Below are positions 26,407 to 34,677 of a stretch of 47,237 bases of DNA, piece after piece; the first letter of the stretch is position 1; the number at the start of each line of letters is the position of its first letter. A program made the position numbers and the translations under genes. The stretch is from Bacteroidales bacterium (lineage in GTDB: Bacteria > Bacteroidota > Bacteroidia > Bacteroidales > JAADJA01). The notes beneath the pieces were generated by a model, which saw only the letters and a list, made by a program, of their open reading frames with translations, was not told where the DNA came from and searched no databases. The stretch lies in assembly GCA_016933115.1 (NCBI GenBank), contig JAFGBL010000258.1, positions 1 through 47,237 of the forward strand, in the 5' to 3' direction.

Positions 26407-26517
26407 AGATTTATCAATCAGCGTTTCGATCATTTACTTATGGAAAACACAAAGCAGCGACAGGCCGTTCCCCAGATATCACCCGGGAGGTGGTTAAAGT
26501 CCACCCGCTGCTTTTTT
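26407..26517 (+). ncRNA. Candidate intergenic small RNA (about 110 nt)
   Basis: Bounded by a -7 box at 26393-26400 and a terminator-like 3' end. The 3' domain folds by eye into a three-way junction. P1 is a perfect 9-bp stem AAAGCAGCG/CGCTGCTTT (26451-26459 with 26506-26514) running into six Ts. P3 is GGTGG/CCACC (26489-26493 with 26501-26505), stacked directly on P1. P2 is a short TCCC/GGGA pairing (26469-26472 with 26485-26488). The intervening sequence is GC-rich compared with its surroundings. The neighbours are a convergent minus-strand gene and an upstream plus-strand gene, so it controls no adjacent reading frame. The alternative is a long 3' UTR terminator of the 25917 gene. I do not recognise a known RNA family. 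Confidence 0.45.
26451..26517 (+). terminator. Branched terminator at the 3' end of the candidate small RNA
   Basis: A 9-bp closing stem followed by TTTTTT (26512-26517). The opposite side has only AAACACAAA, so the U-tract favours plus-strand termination rather than service to the minus-strand M23 gene. Confidence 0.6.
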
Positions 26518-26544
26518 CTGTTCCTCCTCTGTCCTCAATGAATA

Positions 26545-28035
26545 TCATGTTTTAAAAACTTTGAAATATTTTATTTGCTTGCTTGTTTTATTGGAGATCT
26601 CAACGGTATAAAATCCTTTAACAAAGCAGGTCATATCAAGTTCAATTGCACTGTTTTGATAAAAAGAGACTTCCTGATGCAAAACCTCCCTGCCGGTAAA
26701 GTCAAATATTTTTACTAAAACAGGTTCAGACAGATTTCCTTTAAACCGGATAAAAAGCAAGTCATTGACCGGATTGGGGAAAAATTGGAAAAGGCCGTCT
26801 TCACTTTCATCGTGTGTATTCTGCGGATTGGACAAATTAAATTCAACCGGATAGTCGGTACCGGCATAATTCAACACAAATCTCCAAATACCATAATCTT
26901 CCTCATTGATAACGACATAAAAATACATCCATGAAGCTGCATAGAAAAGCCAGGGTGAATTCCAGCTCCAGGTGTAAAAAACGGAATTGTCAGGACGATA
27001 AACGACAACTTCCACCGGATCACCGTACGAGATATTTTTAAAGTAAGTCACCAGAAATACCGTATCTCCGGGATAAAAAACACTATCTTCATTTGGTATC
27101 TCTTCACCCGGACATTCAGGAAATTCCGGCAGGGAGAAATTGGTTGTAATTTTATTAATCCCCGGTTCTTTATAGGAAATCTGATCAGTCCACCAAGTCT
27201 CAACGATTTCACCGTTACAAGGGCCAAAAAACGGATCGATCAGGATATCATCAGCACTATAGACCTCGAAATGAAGATGTGGGGCCAGTGAACTTCCCGA
27301 GCTACCCACAACCCCCAGGAATTCTCCCTTTTCAATTTCCTCTCCGACAAATTTATCCGTTAGCGAATTTTTCTTCATGTGAATATACCAACTTGTTGAA
27401 CCGTCATCATGCATCACGGCCACACCATTCCAGGGATCGTTGTTCCCATCACACTGCTGGTCGAAATTTCCATCCTGTTTCCAGTAAAGAATTCCCGGCG
27501 CAGCAGCGACCACCTCTACTTCATCATGGTACATTTTTTTCCATGGAAACGGCCAGAGGAAAAAGTCGGTTCCGGTATGATTGAATCCATCGGACAAGTC
27601 ATAGGTCAAATCCCCACACATATAATCTTGCAGATAATCCGGGAATAATGAATCATGGTCGACATATCCGGTAATTGTATAAAAAGCCTGTTCTTCCACA
27701 CCATTTTTTAATTTTATGGGAAGTTTAAATTCAGGATGTTTATTATTATTTAAGATAACATGTTCGTTGGATTGATTCCATAATGATTTGGCTTCATGAA
27801 GCGGAATAACCGGCTGATTGTTGGCTCCTTGTGTCCTATAAGCATTAATATGGCCAACTGTCCAAATGAGGCTATTGCCGATTTTTATGGGATTGCCTTG
27901 TTGGCTTTTGATTTCAGAGACAATTAAAGCCAAAAATACAATCAAACCAAATTTTATTCCTTTACTAAACATAACTGATCTGTTGGATAGAGTTTTAAGC
28001 ATGACAAAATAAAAAAAAATTGGTTGTATCCTCAA
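26545..28035 (-). CDS. T9SS-exported M23 metallopeptidase
   Basis: A 496-residue secreted endopeptidase of the LytM/M23 family, which cleave peptidoglycan cross-bridges or other glycine-rich peptides. The zinc site is visible as NHTGTDFF (first His and Asp) and APHLHFEVY (HxH), with the GYDLSDG-like lead-in and GEFLGVVGSSG between. A beta-sandwich region follows, then a T9SS type A sorting domain (FFPNPVNDLLFIRF to YFKVFKT). ATG 28035 overlaps the upstream stop as ATGA, but the signal peptide (KFGLIVFLALIVSEIKSQ) is better placed from ATG 27972 (475 residues), with ATG 28002 as a third choice. The substrate may be the cell's own wall or other bacteria; this cannot be told from sequence. Confidence 0.9.
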   Translation of the reverse strand: MRIQPIFFYFVMLKTLSNRSVMFSKGIKFGLIVFLALIVSEIKSQQGNPIKIGNSLIWTVGHINAYRTQGANNQPVIPLHEAKSLWNQSNEHVILNNNKHPEFKLPIKLKNGVEEQAFYTITGYVDHDSLFPDYLQDYMCGDLTYDLSDGFNHTGTDFFLWPFPWKKMYHDEVEVVAAAPGILYWKQDGNFDQQCDGNNDPWNGVAVMHDDGSTSWYIHMKKNSLTDKFVGEEIEKGEFLGVVGSSGSSLAPHLHFEVYSADDILIDPFFGPCNGEIVETWWTDQISYKEPGINKITTNFSLPEFPECPGEEIPNEDSVFYPGDTVFLVTYFKNISYGDPVEVVVYRPDNSVFYTWSWNSPWLFYAASWMYFYVVINEEDYGIWRFVLNYAGTDYPVEFNLSNPQNTHDESEDGLFQFFPNPVNDLLFIRFKGNLSEPVLVKIFDFTGREVLHQEVSFYQNSAIELDMTCFVKGFYTVEISNKTSKQIKYFKVFKT

Positions 28036-28337
28036 ATGGTGATATGAAATTTTTTCTGTAACATATGCCTGTCGTTATCGGCCGATTCTTCCAGTTTTTT
28101 AATGATAAGTTCCTTTTCTGCATTCCTGTTCAACAGTTGGATCATCCATCTTTTCATTTTTATAGATGTTTCCAGATGATGAATATTCATGGCGGTTTTA
28201 ACGTCTTCCAGGTAAAGGTACTCCTGTTTCAGGGTAATATTGTTCTTTGTATTTATTTCCACGTAATGTACAGCAGCCGGCATCTGCCGTGGCTCTGATT
28301 TGTTATATTGCGACCGATTACCAATTCGTGGATTCAT
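28032..28337 (-). CDS. Small helical hypothetical protein, 101 aa
   Basis: Starts MNPRIGNRSQYNKSEP. A strand-like segment (AVHYVEINTKNNITLKQEY) is followed by two long charged helices (LEDVKTAMNIHHLETSIKMKR and LLNRNAEKELIIKKLEES). No signal peptide or cysteine. Its TGA overlaps the first possible ATG of the M23 gene by four bases, suggesting coupling if that start is used. TAATTTTTG, one base longer than the -7 consensus, lies upstream on the minus strand. Function unknown; the opposite-strand frame here has much poorer composition. Confidence 0.55.
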   Translation of the reverse strand: MNPRIGNRSQYNKSEPRQMPAAVHYVEINTKNNITLKQEYLYLEDVKTAMNIHHLETSIKMKRWMIQLLNRNAEKELIIKKLEESADNDRHMLQKKFHITI

Positions 28338-28609
28338 CCTGATTAGATTCTCGTCAAAAATTATTTTACCAATATAAAAAGTATTTTAATAATTGAAACA
28401 TAAATCGTCTTGAAACGCTCGAAAATTTCTACTGAAATGTCAGAAATGAATTTTAAAGTAATTTGTGCATCTAAATCTAAACAATATCATTAATCAATTG
28501 TTATAAAAGCGATTTTCCTTGAATTATTTCAAATAACAATGCATCTTTTGTCCGATTAAAAATGTCTTAAAAAAATTAATAACAGGTCATTTTCACAAAA
28601 TTCCCAGAT

Positions 28610-31543
28610 ATGAGAACATATAGATACTTTTTACCGGTTTTAATATTTATAGGGTTTACAACCCTTAAAGCTCAACAACTCGTACAAAAAGCTACCCTGA
28701 TCGTTGAGCCGGCCTCACTCATTGAAGTGCCATCCATTGCTTCGCAGATGGCAAGTGGCAATTTTATACCGGCACAGGACCAGATTGAAGAGGTAAATCC
28801 CAAACGAAGGGATGCCAACAAGGCGGTTCCTGGAAAAGGATTTCCCAAAGGATCCGATCCATTGTGGCATCAGCAACAAAAAGCCCCCAAAATAAAAGGG
28901 AAAGAGCCCATTTTATCTTTTGAAGCAGTAAGTGCCAATGTCACTCCGACCGACCCGACCGGTGCGGTGGGACCCAATCATTTTTTAAATTCATGGAATT
29001 CGTCTTTCAGGATTTGGGATAAAACCGGAAATCCATTGACACCACCGGCATCACTTGCAACTATTTTCCCGGGCCAAACTTTGGGCGACCCCATTGTTAT
29101 GTACGACCCTTTTGCCGACCGCTTTTTTATTTCTGAGTTTTACTCCAATGGATTCCTCGTGGCAGTGAGCCAGGGACCCGACCCGGTAAATGACGGCTGG
29201 TACACTTATCAATACCCGACCAATACATTCCCTGATTACCCCAAATATTCAATTTGGTCGGATGGATATTATATTACAGCCAATAAAAATTCAGGTTCAG
29301 CCGGATTCTCAGAAGTCGTTTTTGCAATTGAAAGGGATAAAATCCTGCAGGGCGATCCTACAGCTTTGATGATTGGATTTCCCTTACCAACAATCAATAC
29401 AAGCGGTTTTTACAGCCCCCTGGGATTCAATGTCAGTAGCGGAGAACTCCCACCTCCGGGAAATGCCCCTATCGTTTACATGCAGGATGATTCCTGGAGT
29501 GGCGTTTCGACAGATCACCTTAAAATCTGGTCGATCAATGTAAATTGGGATACCCCCAATAATTCAACCATCTCCAATCCGCAGGTGATCAATACAATCC
29601 CATTCGACGGGTTGTTCGACGGTGGCTCATTCTCCAATCTTCCACAACCTTCGGGTCCTGATATCGATGCATTACAGGCTACCATTATGTATATGGCGCA
29701 GTATCGCAGGTTTTCCGGTCACAATTCAGTGGTGTTTAACTTTGTGGTTGACCTGGATGGCAGTGATGATCTTGCAGGAATACGCTGGTATGAACTGAGG
29801 CAGGACAATGACGGCGATCCCTGGCAAATATACCAGGAAGGTACCTATGCCCAACCTGATGGCCATAGCGCTTTTTCTGGAAACATGTGCATGGATTCGG
29901 AAGGAAATATCGCATTGGCATACACGGCCGTCAGTGAATCCTTATATCCGTCTCTCAGGTTTACCGGACGTTATTCAACCGATCCGTTGAATGTGATGAC
30001 CATCGAAGAAGATAGCTATGCTGAAGGAACGAATTCGAATCCGTCCTACAGATACGGTGATTATTCGCAGATGACCATCGATCCGACTGATGATAAAACA
30101 TTCTGGTCAATCGGTGAGTATTTTACCGGTGGAAGCAGGAAAAATCAGGTGGGTGTTTTCAAAATTGCCTCCGACCTGGCCAATGACGTGGGTGTGGTCA
30201 GTATCGACTCACCGGTTGATGGAATCCTGTCGGATTCCGAACCGGTCACCGTTACCATCAGGAATTTCGGAGTCGCCACACAAACCAGTATCCCGGTTAG
30301 TTTCCAGATAAACGGCGGCCCGGTAATCAATGATGTTTTTACAGGATCCCTGGCAAGTAATAACAACGCGCAGTTTACGTTCGCTGCAACGGGTAATTTT
30401 TCAGAACCTGGAGCCACTTACCATATATTTTCACAGACCAGTCTGGGTAGTGATCTGAACATTGCAAACGACACGGTTTCAACCTGGGTAAAACATTTAT
30501 TTGCAGATGATATTGGTGTGACAGAGATTATTTCACCTGTTTCCGGAATCTATCTTACCAATAATGAAACGGTTACAGTAAACATAACTAATTTCGGTGC
30601 TTTAGCTCAAAATGACTTTGATGTGACCTATGTTCTGAACGACGGCACACCTGTTACCGAGCAGGTTGACGGGCCGCTTGAACTGGGCTCTACCCTCGAA
30701 TACTCATTTTCAACCACCGCAGACTTCTCGGAAATCGGATATCATGAACTCATGGTAACTACAACTTTAGCCGGTGATGCCGACAATACCAATGATACCA
30801 CCTATACAACGGTCATCAACAGCCTTTGCCAGCCGCAAACCATGTGTGAGCAGGGTGTTGGTATTTTTGAATTGCAGTTGGGCTCCATTGACAATGAATC
30901 GGGTTGTGCTCCTGATGGTTATGCGAACTATACCAACATGTCGACCAACCTCACCCAGGGATCATCAAATGACCTGACCATCTCCACCGGATACGGTAGC
31001 GTTTATGTAAAGGTTTGGATTGACTTTAACGATAATTTCGTATTTGATGAAGATGAGATAGTTGTGAATGATTACGTCATTGCCAACGGTCAGGGACAGG
31101 GGACATACACCGAAACCATGCCTTTGGATATTCCTGCCGATGCTTTGTTGGGAGAGCATCTGATGCGGGCAAAAACCAATTACAACGTAGCTGTCCCGGC
31201 AGATGCCTGTGAATCAACAACCTTTGGTGAAACCGAAGATTACGTGGTAAATGTTGTAATGTCAACAGGATTAAGCCTGCAGGAACTTGAACCCAATGAA
31301 CTGGTACTGAGGAATACCGGCGACAATCATTTTGTATTGAGTTTTGATGCCAAAACCCTTACAGAAACCTTGATCGTTTCGGTTCATAATATCCAGGGCC
31401 ACAGGCTCATCAACAACCGTGTAAATAATTTGGATGGCAAATACAAATATGATTTTGACATGTCCTATGTCGCACCCGGCATTTACTTGCTCAGGTTGGG
31501 ATCTGCCACATTTGGGAAGGTGAAACGGTTTGTGGTTGAGTGA
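28610..31543 (+). CDS. T9SS-secreted protein with CARDB-like repeats and GEVED domain
   Basis: A 977-residue secreted protein with signal peptide FLPVLIFIGFTTLKAQ. The N-terminal half (about 90-515) looks like a beta-propeller-type extracellular domain, with NVTPTDPTGAVGPNHF and repeated DPxxDRFFISEF/DPTDDKTFWSIGEY segments. Two CARDB-like beta-sandwich repeats follow (about 520-625 and 630-740; DVGVVSIDSPVDG and DIGVTEIISPVSG). A GEVED domain (about 770-885) contains VKVWIDFNDNFVFDEDE and FGETEDYVV. The C-terminal T9SS sorting domain ends ATFGKVKRFVVE. There are no catalytic residues I can name; a surface adhesin or binding protein is likely. The 272-nt leader has TAATTTGTGCATC, a -7 box one base short. 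Confidence 0.87.
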   Translation: MRTYRYFLPVLIFIGFTTLKAQQLVQKATLIVEPASLIEVPSIASQMASGNFIPAQDQIEEVNPKRRDANKAVPGKGFPKGSDPLWHQQQKAPKIKGKEPILSFEAVSANVTPTDPTGAVGPNHFLNSWNSSFRIWDKTGNPLTPPASLATIFPGQTLGDPIVMYDPFADRFFISEFYSNGFLVAVSQGPDPVNDGWYTYQYPTNTFPDYPKYSIWSDGYYITANKNSGSAGFSEVVFAIERDKILQGDPTALMIGFPLPTINTSGFYSPLGFNVSSGELPPPGNAPIVYMQDDSWSGVSTDHLKIWSINVNWDTPNNSTISNPQVINTIPFDGLFDGGSFSNLPQPSGPDIDALQATIMYMAQYRRFSGHNSVVFNFVVDLDGSDDLAGIRWYELRQDNDGDPWQIYQEGTYAQPDGHSAFSGNMCMDSEGNIALAYTAVSESLYPSLRFTGRYSTDPLNVMTIEEDSYAEGTNSNPSYRYGDYSQMTIDPTDDKTFWSIGEYFTGGSRKNQVGVFKIASDLANDVGVVSIDSPVDGILSDSEPVTVTIRNFGVATQTSIPVSFQINGGPVINDVFTGSLASNNNAQFTFAATGNFSEPGATYHIFSQTSLGSDLNIANDTVSTWVKHLFADDIGVTEIISPVSGIYLTNNETVTVNITNFGALAQNDFDVTYVLNDGTPVTEQVDGPLELGSTLEYSFSTTADFSEIGYHELMVTTTLAGDADNTNDTTYTTVINSLCQPQTMCEQGVGIFELQLGSIDNESGCAPDGYANYTNMSTNLTQGSSNDLTISTGYGSVYVKVWIDFNDNFVFDEDEIVVNDYVIANGQGQGTYTETMPLDIPADALLGEHLMRAKTNYNVAVPADACESTTFGETEDYVVNVVMSTGLSLQELEPNELVLRNTGDNHFVLSFDAKTLTETLIVSVHNIQGHRLINNRVNNLDGKYKYDFDMSYVAPGIYLLRLGSATFGKVKRFVVE

Positions 31544-31573
31544 TGGTTGAATGAATTTTCTAAAACAAATTAA

Positions 31574-31600
31574 GGCTGCTCATTAGGGTGGCCCTTTTTT
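31574..31600 (+). terminator. Weak terminator after the GEVED protein gene
   Basis: GGCTGCTC/GGGTGGCC (31574-31581 with 31586-31593) forms an 8-bp stem with three G-U pairs and a 4-nt loop, followed by a T-run (31595-31600). Confidence 0.6.
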
Positions 31601-31733
31601 ATTAGAAAAAAACAGTATCAATTCCAATGAAATTGAAATGGAAGGCTTCATAAATAAAAACTTCTGTACTCTTGTGCTTTTGGATCTTTTATTTGTATTC
31701 CGGCCGAAAATGAATTTGCGCATCCATGAAAAC

Positions 31734-31765
31734 AAAAAACCCCACACTGTCGTGTGAGGTTTTTT
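31734..31765 (-). terminator. Terminator of the initiator tRNA transcript
   Basis: A stem of about 14 bp (31734-31747 with 31752-31765) has one G-U pair and a 4-nt loop. Read on the minus strand it ends in a T-run at 31739-31734. It begins 2 nt after the tRNA CCA. Confidence 0.8.
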
Positions 31766-31766
31766 C

Positions 31767-31841
<75 letters not shown>

Positions 31842-31857
31842 ATATTTCTTCATCAAC

Positions 31858-31910
31858 GAGTTATGAGTCCAATGAGCTACTCCCGATAGCTATCGGGACT
31901 CCACCCCGCA
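31858..31910 (-). pseudogene. Broken 5' half-copy of initiator tRNA with palindrome insert
   Basis: On the minus strand it repeats the fMet gene from position 1 (TGCGGGGTGGAG) through the anticodon arm (GGA-CTCATAA-CTC). The D-loop segment CAGTG is replaced by an 18-bp perfect palindrome, and everything 3' of the anticodon arm is missing. The shared flank ATATTGCGGGG shows that the duplication included at least a few bases upstream. It cannot fold into a tRNA. Confidence 0.85.
31881..31898. repeat. Perfect 18-bp palindrome TCCCGATAGCTATCGGGA
   Basis: Fully self-complementary and sitting exactly where the D loop of the partial tRNA copy should be. This core resembles a palindrome I recall as dispersed in many Bacteroidota genomes (from memory, not checked), so it may be a member of a small mobile or iterated palindrome family. 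Confidence 0.8.
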
Positions 31911-31922
31911 ATATATTTTGTA

Positions 31923-31930
31923 TATCTTTG
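31923..31930 (+). promoter_or_regulatory. -7 box (TATCTTTG) for era-der
   Basis: Exact consensus 70 nt upstream of the chosen era ATG. The predicted transcription start is near 31936. Confidence 0.6.
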
Positions 31931-31950
31931 TACGCGTTTTAAAGTGGGTG

Positions 31951-31958
31951 CAAAAGTA
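31951..31958 (-). promoter_or_regulatory. -7 box (TACTTTTG, minus strand) facing the initiator tRNA
   Basis: Reads CAAAAGTA on the plus strand and is followed on the minus strand by CAC. Transcription from about 31945 leftward would cross the pseudo-tRNA and reach tRNA-fMet. It is oriented against the era promoter 20 nt away. Confidence 0.5.
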
Positions 31959-32000
31959 GGAAACATTTTCCTGATACCCAAATTTATATTTCAAAAATTT

Positions 32001-32879
32001 ATGGGACATCAAGCTGGTTTTGTAAATATTCTGGGGAATCCCAACGTGGGTAAGTCAACCATGATGAATGCACTCGTAGGAGAAAAGTTGTCGATCATCA
32101 CCTCCAAAGCACAAACTACCCGTCACCGGATTTTAGGAATTGTTAATGATGAAAATTATCAGATCATATACTCCGACCTTCCGGGAATACTGGAACCGAG
32201 CTATAAGCTACAGGAAAAAATGATGGGATTTATTGAATTGGCCCTGAAAGATGCCGACATTTTTGTCTACATGGTGGAAGTAGGTGAAACAAAATACCAT
32301 GAAAAGATTGTTAAGAAAATCATCAAATCCGGTGTTCAGACCATCGTGATCATTAATAAAATAGATCTTACTACTCAGGAAGAAGTGGAAAAACAGATGG
32401 ACTACTGGTCAAAAGTATTCCCAGAAAGCCAGGTAATTCCTATCTCCGCACTTTTAAATTTTAACATACAGAAGCTGAAAGACCTGATCGTAGAACATCT
32501 GCCTGAAAGCCCGGCTTACTATCCCAAGGATGAAATTTCTGATAAAACCGTGCGGTTTTTTATTTCCGAAATTATTCGGGAAAAAATCCTGTTGTATTAT
32601 AAAAAGGAAATCCCATATTCGGTAGAGGTTGAAGTGGATTCGTACAAAGAAGAGGACAAGCTGATACGGATTTCTACCAATATTTATGTAACCCGGGAAT
32701 CGCAAAAAATGATCATTATTGGTAAAAACGGGAGTGCGATTAAAAGAGTTGGAACGGAAGCAAGGAAAGATATCGAAAAATTTGTCGGCAAACAGGTGTT
32801 CCTGGAACAAACCGTTAAGGTGAAAAAGGACTGGCGCGACGACGAATATCAGTTAAAGAAATTTGGTTATCAAACATAA
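32001..32879 (+). CDS. era: GTPase Era
   Basis: Essential GTPase that binds 16S rRNA near its 3' end and assists 30S maturation. It has 292 residues from ATG 32001: G1 GNPNVGKST (12-20), switch region KAQTTRHR, G3 DLPG (59-62), G4 NKID (119-122), and a C-terminal KH domain with GKNGSAIKRVG. A GTG at 31944 would add 19 residues, but that stretch contains the minus-strand promoter box and does not resemble Era. It is followed after 6 nt by der, then the Hsp15-like gene, a ribosome-biogenesis operon. Confidence 0.96.
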   Translation: MGHQAGFVNILGNPNVGKSTMMNALVGEKLSIITSKAQTTRHRILGIVNDENYQIIYSDLPGILEPSYKLQEKMMGFIELALKDADIFVYMVEVGETKYHEKIVKKIIKSGVQTIVIINKIDLTTQEEVEKQMDYWSKVFPESQVIPISALLNFNIQKLKDLIVEHLPESPAYYPKDEISDKTVRFFISEIIREKILLYYKKEIPYSVEVEVDSYKEEDKLIRISTNIYVTRESQKMIIIGKNGSAIKRVGTEARKDIEKFVGKQVFLEQTVKVKKDWRDDEYQLKKFGYQT

Positions 32880-32885
32880 TATTGC

Positions 32886-34190
32886 ATGTCGAATATATTA
32901 GCCATTGTAGGCAGGCCGAATGTAGGAAAATCTACTTTTTTCAACAGGCTCACCCAGAGCAGAAGGGCCATCGTAGAAGAAACCAGCGGAGTTACACGCG
33001 ACCGGCATTACGGAAAAGCCGACTGGAACGGCATTGAGTTTTCCGTTATTGATACGGGAGGTTATGTGGTAGGATCGGATGATATTTTTGAGGAAGAAAT
33101 CCGGAAACAGGTATCCCTCGCCATTGATGAATCGGATGTGATCATTTTTATGGTGGATGTAAAAACGGGTTTAACGGGAATGGATGAGGATGTCGGTGGC
33201 GTATTGAGGAAATCTGAGAAAAAGGTGTTCCTGGTTGCAAACAAGGTCGACCATTCCGGAAGAATAGAGGACTCAATGGAGTTTTATAAACTCGGGCTTG
33301 GTAATATCTATCCTGTTTCATCCATTAACGGAAGCGGTACAGGCGAACTGCTGGATGATGTTGTTAAAGTATTCGAGAAAAAAACGCTGGAACCTGTTCC
33401 TGACTTACCCAAATTTGCGGTAGTCGGAAGGCCCAATGTGGGGAAATCATCATTAGTAAATGCTTTCCTTGGGGATGAACGTAATATTGTAACACCAATT
33501 GCGGGTACAACGCGTGATTCGATCTATACCCGGTTTAACGGGTTTGGGTTTGATTTTTTGCTGGTTGATACCGCCGGGTTAAGAAAAAAAGGCAAGGTGA
33601 CGGAAAACATCGAATTTTATTCGGTCATGCGCTCGATCCGTGCCATCGAAAACAGCGATGTTTGCTTTTTAATGTTAGATGCCACGGATGGTTTTGAATC
33701 GCAGGACCAAAGCATTTTCCACCTGGTTGAGCGAAACCGGAAAGGGATTGTGATCATTGTAAATAAATGGGATCTGATTGAAAAGGAATCCAAAACCCAC
33801 CTGGAATACGAAAATCTGATCCGGGAGAAGATTGCTCCGTTTAATGATGTTCCCATCATCTTTACATCGGTACCGACAAAACAAAGGATTTTTAAAGCCC
33901 TTGAAACCGGAGTAGCGGTATATAAGCGAAAAGGCACCCGGATATCCACCTCCAGGCTTAATGAAATGCTGCTGCCTCTCATCGAAAAAACACCGCCTCC
34001 GGCAGTGAAGGGAAAATACATCCGCATCAAATATATCACACAGTTGAAAACTACATTTCCGGCATTTGTACTATTTTGCAATTTGCCGCAATACGTTAAA
34101 GACCCCTATAAAAGGTTCATTGAGAACAAGATCAGGGAAAATTTTGATTTTTCAGGAGTTCCCATGCAAATTTACTTTCGAAAGAAATAA
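32886..34190 (+). CDS. der: Double-domain GTPase Der (EngA)
   Basis: A 434-residue ribosome-assembly GTPase (50S maturation) with two tandem G domains. The first has GRPNVGKST (9-17) and DTGG (56-59); the second has GRPNVGKSS at about 181-189 and a DTAG motif ([13 protein letters not shown]), plus NKWD. A KH-like C-terminal domain ends YFRKK. The DTGG form in the first domain is common in phylum members. Normal length. It is spaced 6 nt from era and 3 nt from the next gene. Confidence 0.97.
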   Translation: MSNILAIVGRPNVGKSTFFNRLTQSRRAIVEETSGVTRDRHYGKADWNGIEFSVIDTGGYVVGSDDIFEEEIRKQVSLAIDESDVIIFMVDVKTGLTGMDEDVGGVLRKSEKKVFLVANKVDHSGRIEDSMEFYKLGLGNIYPVSSINGSGTGELLDDVVKVFEKKTLEPVPDLPKFAVVGRPNVGKSSLVNAFLGDERNIVTPIAGTTRDSIYTRFNGFGFDFLLVDTAGLRKKGKVTENIEFYSVMRSIRAIENSDVCFLMLDATDGFESQDQSIFHLVERNRKGIVIIVNKWDLIEKESKTHLEYENLIREKIAPFNDVPIIFTSVPTKQRIFKALETGVAVYKRKGTRISTSRLNEMLLPLIEKTPPPAVKGKYIRIKYITQLKTTFPAFVLFCNLPQYVKDPYKRFIENKIRENFDFSGVPMQIYFRKK

Positions 34191-34193
34191 TTC

Positions 34194-34577
34194 ATGTCAG
34201 AAGGGATCAGAATAGACAAATGGTTGTGGGCAGTGAGGGTGTTCAAAACCCGGAGCCAGGCAACGGAGGCCTGCAAATCGAACAAGATCAGTATCAATGG
34301 ACAGCCGGTGAAACCTTCGAGAGAGATAAAACTGAATGAAAAGATAGAAATTCATCTAGGGCCATTTATTAAAACCGTCCAGGTGAAAGAGTTACTGACA
34401 AACAGGGTAGCAGCCAAATTGGTCGAAAACTTTATGACTGACCTCACTCCTCAGGAAGAATATGATAAACTCAAAATAATGAAGGAAGTGAATTTCGAAT
34501 ACCGTGAGCGTGGATTGGGAAGGCCAACGAAAAAAGAACGCCGGCTGCTCGAAAAATTGAAAAAATCAAAATTTTGA
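34194..34577 (+). CDS. S4-domain RNA-binding protein, Hsp15-like
   Basis: A 127-residue protein with an N-terminal S4 domain (IRIDKWLWAVRVFKTRSQATEACKSNKISING) like Hsp15/HslR, which binds stalled 50S subunits carrying peptidyl-tRNA. The basic C-terminal tail (RGLGRPTKKERRLLEKLKKSKF) is typical. It starts 3 nt after the der stop, so it is translated from the same message and fits a ribosome maintenance role. Confidence 0.9.
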   Translation: MSEGIRIDKWLWAVRVFKTRSQATEACKSNKISINGQPVKPSREIKLNEKIEIHLGPFIKTVQVKELLTNRVAAKLVENFMTDLTPQEEYDKLKIMKEVNFEYRERGLGRPTKKERRLLEKLKKSKF

Positions 34578-34628
34578 AACACTTATAAGAATAGTGAGTT
34601 TAAATTGATTGCTTAATTTAAAACAATT

Positions 34629-34636
34629 TATTTTTG
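34629..34636 (+). promoter_or_regulatory. -7 box (TATTTTTG) with TTG -33 for the coiled-coil lipoprotein
   Basis: Exact consensus followed by CAT. TTG at 34609-34611 (17-nt gap) or 34605-34607 (21-nt gap) fits the -33 element. It rules out the long frame starting at 34609. Confidence 0.65.
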
Positions 34637-34677
34637 CATCGCAAAATCAACATTTTAATAATCAAATAAATACTACG

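Noticed and set aside
26440-26541. 33-residue frame inside the candidate small RNA (MENTKQRQAVPQ...) as a leader peptide
   Set aside because: It runs through the terminator stem and past the T-run, has no regulatory codon run and no downstream gene to control.
28338-28609. Possible regulatory RNA in the long leader of the GEVED protein gene
   Set aside because: AT-rich, with no stable hairpin or terminator; only a -7 box one base short (TAATTTG) could be seen.
31944-32000. GTG-started extension of Era
   Set aside because: It covers the leader and the minus-strand promoter box; Era proteins begin close to the P-loop, as from ATG 32001.
34609-34677. 23-residue extension of the coiled-coil lipoprotein
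   Set aside because: It spans the promoter box and would push the lipobox too far from the N-terminus.
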